From positions 16,738,501 to 16,802,500 of the forward strand of contig NC_092672.1 in assembly GCF_964355755.1 (NCBI RefSeq): 64,000 nucleotides of DNA. The letters run 5' to 3'. A program made the translations under genes and the position numbers. Shown one piece after another: positions 61,874 through 64,000 of the stretch. Each line of letters opens with the position of its first letter. Within the stretch, counting starts at the first letter, position 1. Source of the DNA: Antedon mediterranea (Eukaryota; Echinodermata; Crinoidea; Comatulida; Antedonidae). A model generated the notes under the pieces. The model had not been told where the DNA came from, made no database searches, and worked only from the letters and a program-made list of their open reading frames with translations.

Positions 61874-63102
61874 ACTTGTTAACATAAAAACACCAAAGTG
61901 CTAAGAATAGCTTCAAATCGCATTTGGAGACCTTTTAGTCCATTTTGTGATTTTCGAAAAAACTTGTTAAGATAAAAACATCAAAGTGTACACAATAGCT
62001 TCAAATCGCATTTGGAGACGTTTTAGACCATTTTGTGATTTTCGAAAAAACTTGTTAACATAAAAACACCAAAGTGCTTAGAATAGCTTCAAATCGCATT
62101 TTGAGACATTTTAGACCCTTTTGTGATTTTCGAAAAAACTTGGTTACACAAAAACACCAAAGTGCTTAAAATAGCTTCAAATCGCATTTGGAGAAGTTTT
62201 AAACCATTTTGTGATTTTCGAAAAAACTTGTTAACATAAAAACATCAAAGTGTACAGAATAACTTCAAATCGCATTTGGAGACGTTTTAGACCATTTTGT
62301 GATTTTTGAAAAAACTTGTTAACATAAAAACACCAAAGTGCTTAGAATAGCTTCAAATCGCATTTTTAGACATTTTACACCCTTTTGTGATTTTCGAAAA
62401 AACTTGTTAAAATAAAAACATCAAAGTGTACAGAATAGCTTCAAATCGCATTTGGAGACGTTTTAGACCATTTTGTGATTTTGAAAAAAACTTAACATAA
62501 AAACACCAAAGAGCTTAGAATAGCTTCAAATCGCATTTTGAGACATTTTAGACCATTTTGTGATTTTCGAAAAAACTTGTTAAAATAAAAACATCAAAAT
62601 GTACAGAATAGCTTCAAATCGCATTTGGAGACGTTTTAGACCATTTTGTGATTTTGAAAAAAACTTGTTAACATAAAAACACCAAGGAGCTTAGAATAGC
62701 TTCAAATCGCATTTTGAGACATTTTAGACCATTTTGTGTTTTTCGAAAAAACTTGTTAACATAAAAACATCAAAGTGTACAGAATAGCTTCAAATCGCAT
62801 TTGGAGACGTTTTAGACCATTTTGTGATTTTCGAAAAAACTTGTTAACATAAAAACATCAAAGTGCTTAGAATAGCTTCAAATCGCATTTGGAGACGTTT
62901 TAGACCATTTTGTGATTTTCGAAAAAACTTGTTAACATAAAAACACCAAAGTGCTTAGAATAGCTTCAAATCGCATTTTGAGACATTTTAGACCCTTTTG
63001 TGATTTTCGAAAAAACTTGGTTACACAAAAACACCAAAGTGCTTAAAATAGCTTCAAATCGCATTTAGAGACATTTTAGAATATTTTGTGATTTTCGAAA
63101 AA
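61874..63102. repeat. A-only run, 14 monomers
   Basis: 1,229 bases equals 14 x 88 minus 3, identical in length to 26884-28112. The 7-monomer string occupies 62138-62750. Confidence 0.92.
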
Positions 63103-63946
63103 ACTTGGTTACACAAAAACACCAAAGTGCTTAAAATCACATTAGAAACCGTTTTAGACCATTTTGAGCATTTCGATAAAACTTTTCACACAAAAACATC
63201 AAAGAGCACAAAATAGCTTAATATCGTATTTAAAAACGTTTTTGACCATTTTGAGCATTTCGACAAAAAAATTTCACACAAAACAGCAAAGTGCACAGAA
63301 TAACTTCAAATCGCATTTGGAGACGTTTTAGACCATTTTGTGATTTTCGAAAAAACTTGTTAACATAAAAACACCAAAGTGCTTAGAATAGCTTAAAATC
63401 GCATTTTGAGACATTTTAGACCCTTTTGTGATTTTTGAAAAAACTTGTTAACATAAAAACATCAAAGTGCTTCAAATCACATTAGAAACCGTTTTAGACC
63501 ATTTTGAGAATTTCGATAAAACTTTTCACACAAAAACATCAAAGAGCACAAAATAGCTTAATATCGTATTTAAAAACGTTTTTGACCATTTTGAGCATTT
63601 AGACAAAAAAATTTCAAACAAAACAGCAAAGTGCACAGAATAACTTCAAATCGCATTTGGAGACGTTTTAGACCATTCTGTGATTTTCGAAAAAACTTGT
63701 TAACATAAAAACATCAAAGTGCTTAAAATCACATTAGAAACCGTTTTAGACCATTTTGAGCATTTCGATAAAACTTTTCACACAAAAACATTAAAGAGCA
63801 CAAAATAGCTTAATATCGTATTTAAAAACGTTTTTGACCATTTTGAGCATTTCGACAAAAATTTTTCACACAAAACAGCAAAGTGTACAGAATAGCTTCA
63901 AATCCTATTTGGAGACGTTTTAGACCTTTTTGTGATTTCCGAAAAA
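63103..63946. repeat. B-A-B-B 10-monomer module (844 bp)
   Basis: GGTTACAC leader, A unit with GCTTAAAATCGC, GAGAATTTCG and GCATTTAGAC in the second trimer, CATTAAAG in the third, ending GATTTCCG. The remaining 54 bases of the window begin an A unit. Confidence 0.92.
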
Positions 63947-64000
63947 ACTTGTTAACATAAAAACACCAAAGTGCTTAGAATAGCTTCAAATCGCATTTGG

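Larger units (their letters stand above)
1..64000. repeat. Higher-order satellite DNA array (whole window)
   Basis: The entire window is a head-to-tail array of related 78-88 bp monomers, roughly 740 of them by length. No stretch of non-repeat sequence, no inverted monomer and no inserted mobile element was found on reading through. Monomers fall into four lineages (A 88 bp, B1 78, B2 88, B3 86). Two adjacent A units span 176 bp and the B1-B2-B3 trimer 252 bp. Long satellite of this kind is known from eukaryotic centromeric, pericentromeric and subtelomeric heterochromatin; the exact location cannot be told from the sequence. The family is not one I recognise. Both window edges cut the array, so its true size is unknown. 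Confidence 0.98.

Noticed and set aside
1-64000. CRISPR array, suggested by regular spacing and GTTTTAGA in each unit
   Set aside because: The parts between the supposed repeats are not unique spacers but the same related sequence each time, and no cas gene is present. GTTTTAGA is a chance likeness.
1-64000. Transposon, LTR or integrated virus hidden in the array
   Set aside because: No terminal repeats, target-site duplications, long open frames or breaks in the satellite pattern were seen. All departures from the monomers are short indels or unit fusions.
1-64000. Promoters, TATA boxes, terminators or hairpin RNAs
   Set aside because: ATAAAAAC and short palindromes occur in every monomer, so a match has no specific meaning without transcript data.

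Overview
The whole 64,000-base window is one uninterrupted tandem satellite array. I see no protein-coding gene, RNA gene, transposon, CRISPR array or unique sequence in it. The type A monomer, counted by hand, has 28 G+C in 88 bases (about 32%). Every monomer I read lies head-to-tail in the same orientation. The array enters at base 1 about 6 bases into a unit and is still running at base 64,000, so both ends lie outside the window. Megabase-style satellite with layered higher-order repeats and no genes points to heterochromatin of a eukaryotic chromosome (centromeric, pericentromeric, subtelomeric or a B/sex chromosome). I do not recognise the family and cannot name the species.

Four related monomers build everything. 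Type A is 88 bp. B1 is 78 bp, B2 is 88 bp and B3 is 86 bp; these three follow each other in fixed order as a 252-bp trimer (B). B1 differs from A by an exact 10-bp deletion between two GCTT repeats. All four share a conserved core, GACCATTTTG.

The next level is modular. A 10-monomer module ordered B-A-B-B (844 bp; 845-847 in some copies) occurs at least 12 times, starting at or near 1, 2316, 18302, 20552, 28113, 31495, 33733, 36826, 46235, 48047, 52356 and 63103. It is often followed at once by a run made only of A monomers. I mapped 16 such runs of 5 to 18 monomers; their lengths fit whole multiples of 88 once a few identified indels are counted. Each run of 11 or more monomers carries a characteristic 85-bp monomer (two in the 18-mer run at 22530-24107). 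The remaining stretches are B-rich, with B trimers, B1-B3 dimers that have lost B2, and isolated A units.

Above that level the array is a mosaic of long duplicated blocks. Clear tandem duplications have periods of 3,968 bp (8421-16356, with a nested 1,611-bp repeat), 1,351 bp (29296-31997), 682 bp (16676-18039) and 665 bp (42193-43522). Dispersed blocks of 0.7 to 3.2 kb recur at offsets mostly of 13 to 19 kb (also about 29 and 38 kb), which suggests an irregular super-period near 16 kb produced by unequal exchange. Open frames of 64-80 codons on both strands are by-products of the repeat and are not annotated as genes. All coordinates and offsets were worked out by eye; block edges are good to a few tens of bases unless a junction is described, and percent identities were not measured.
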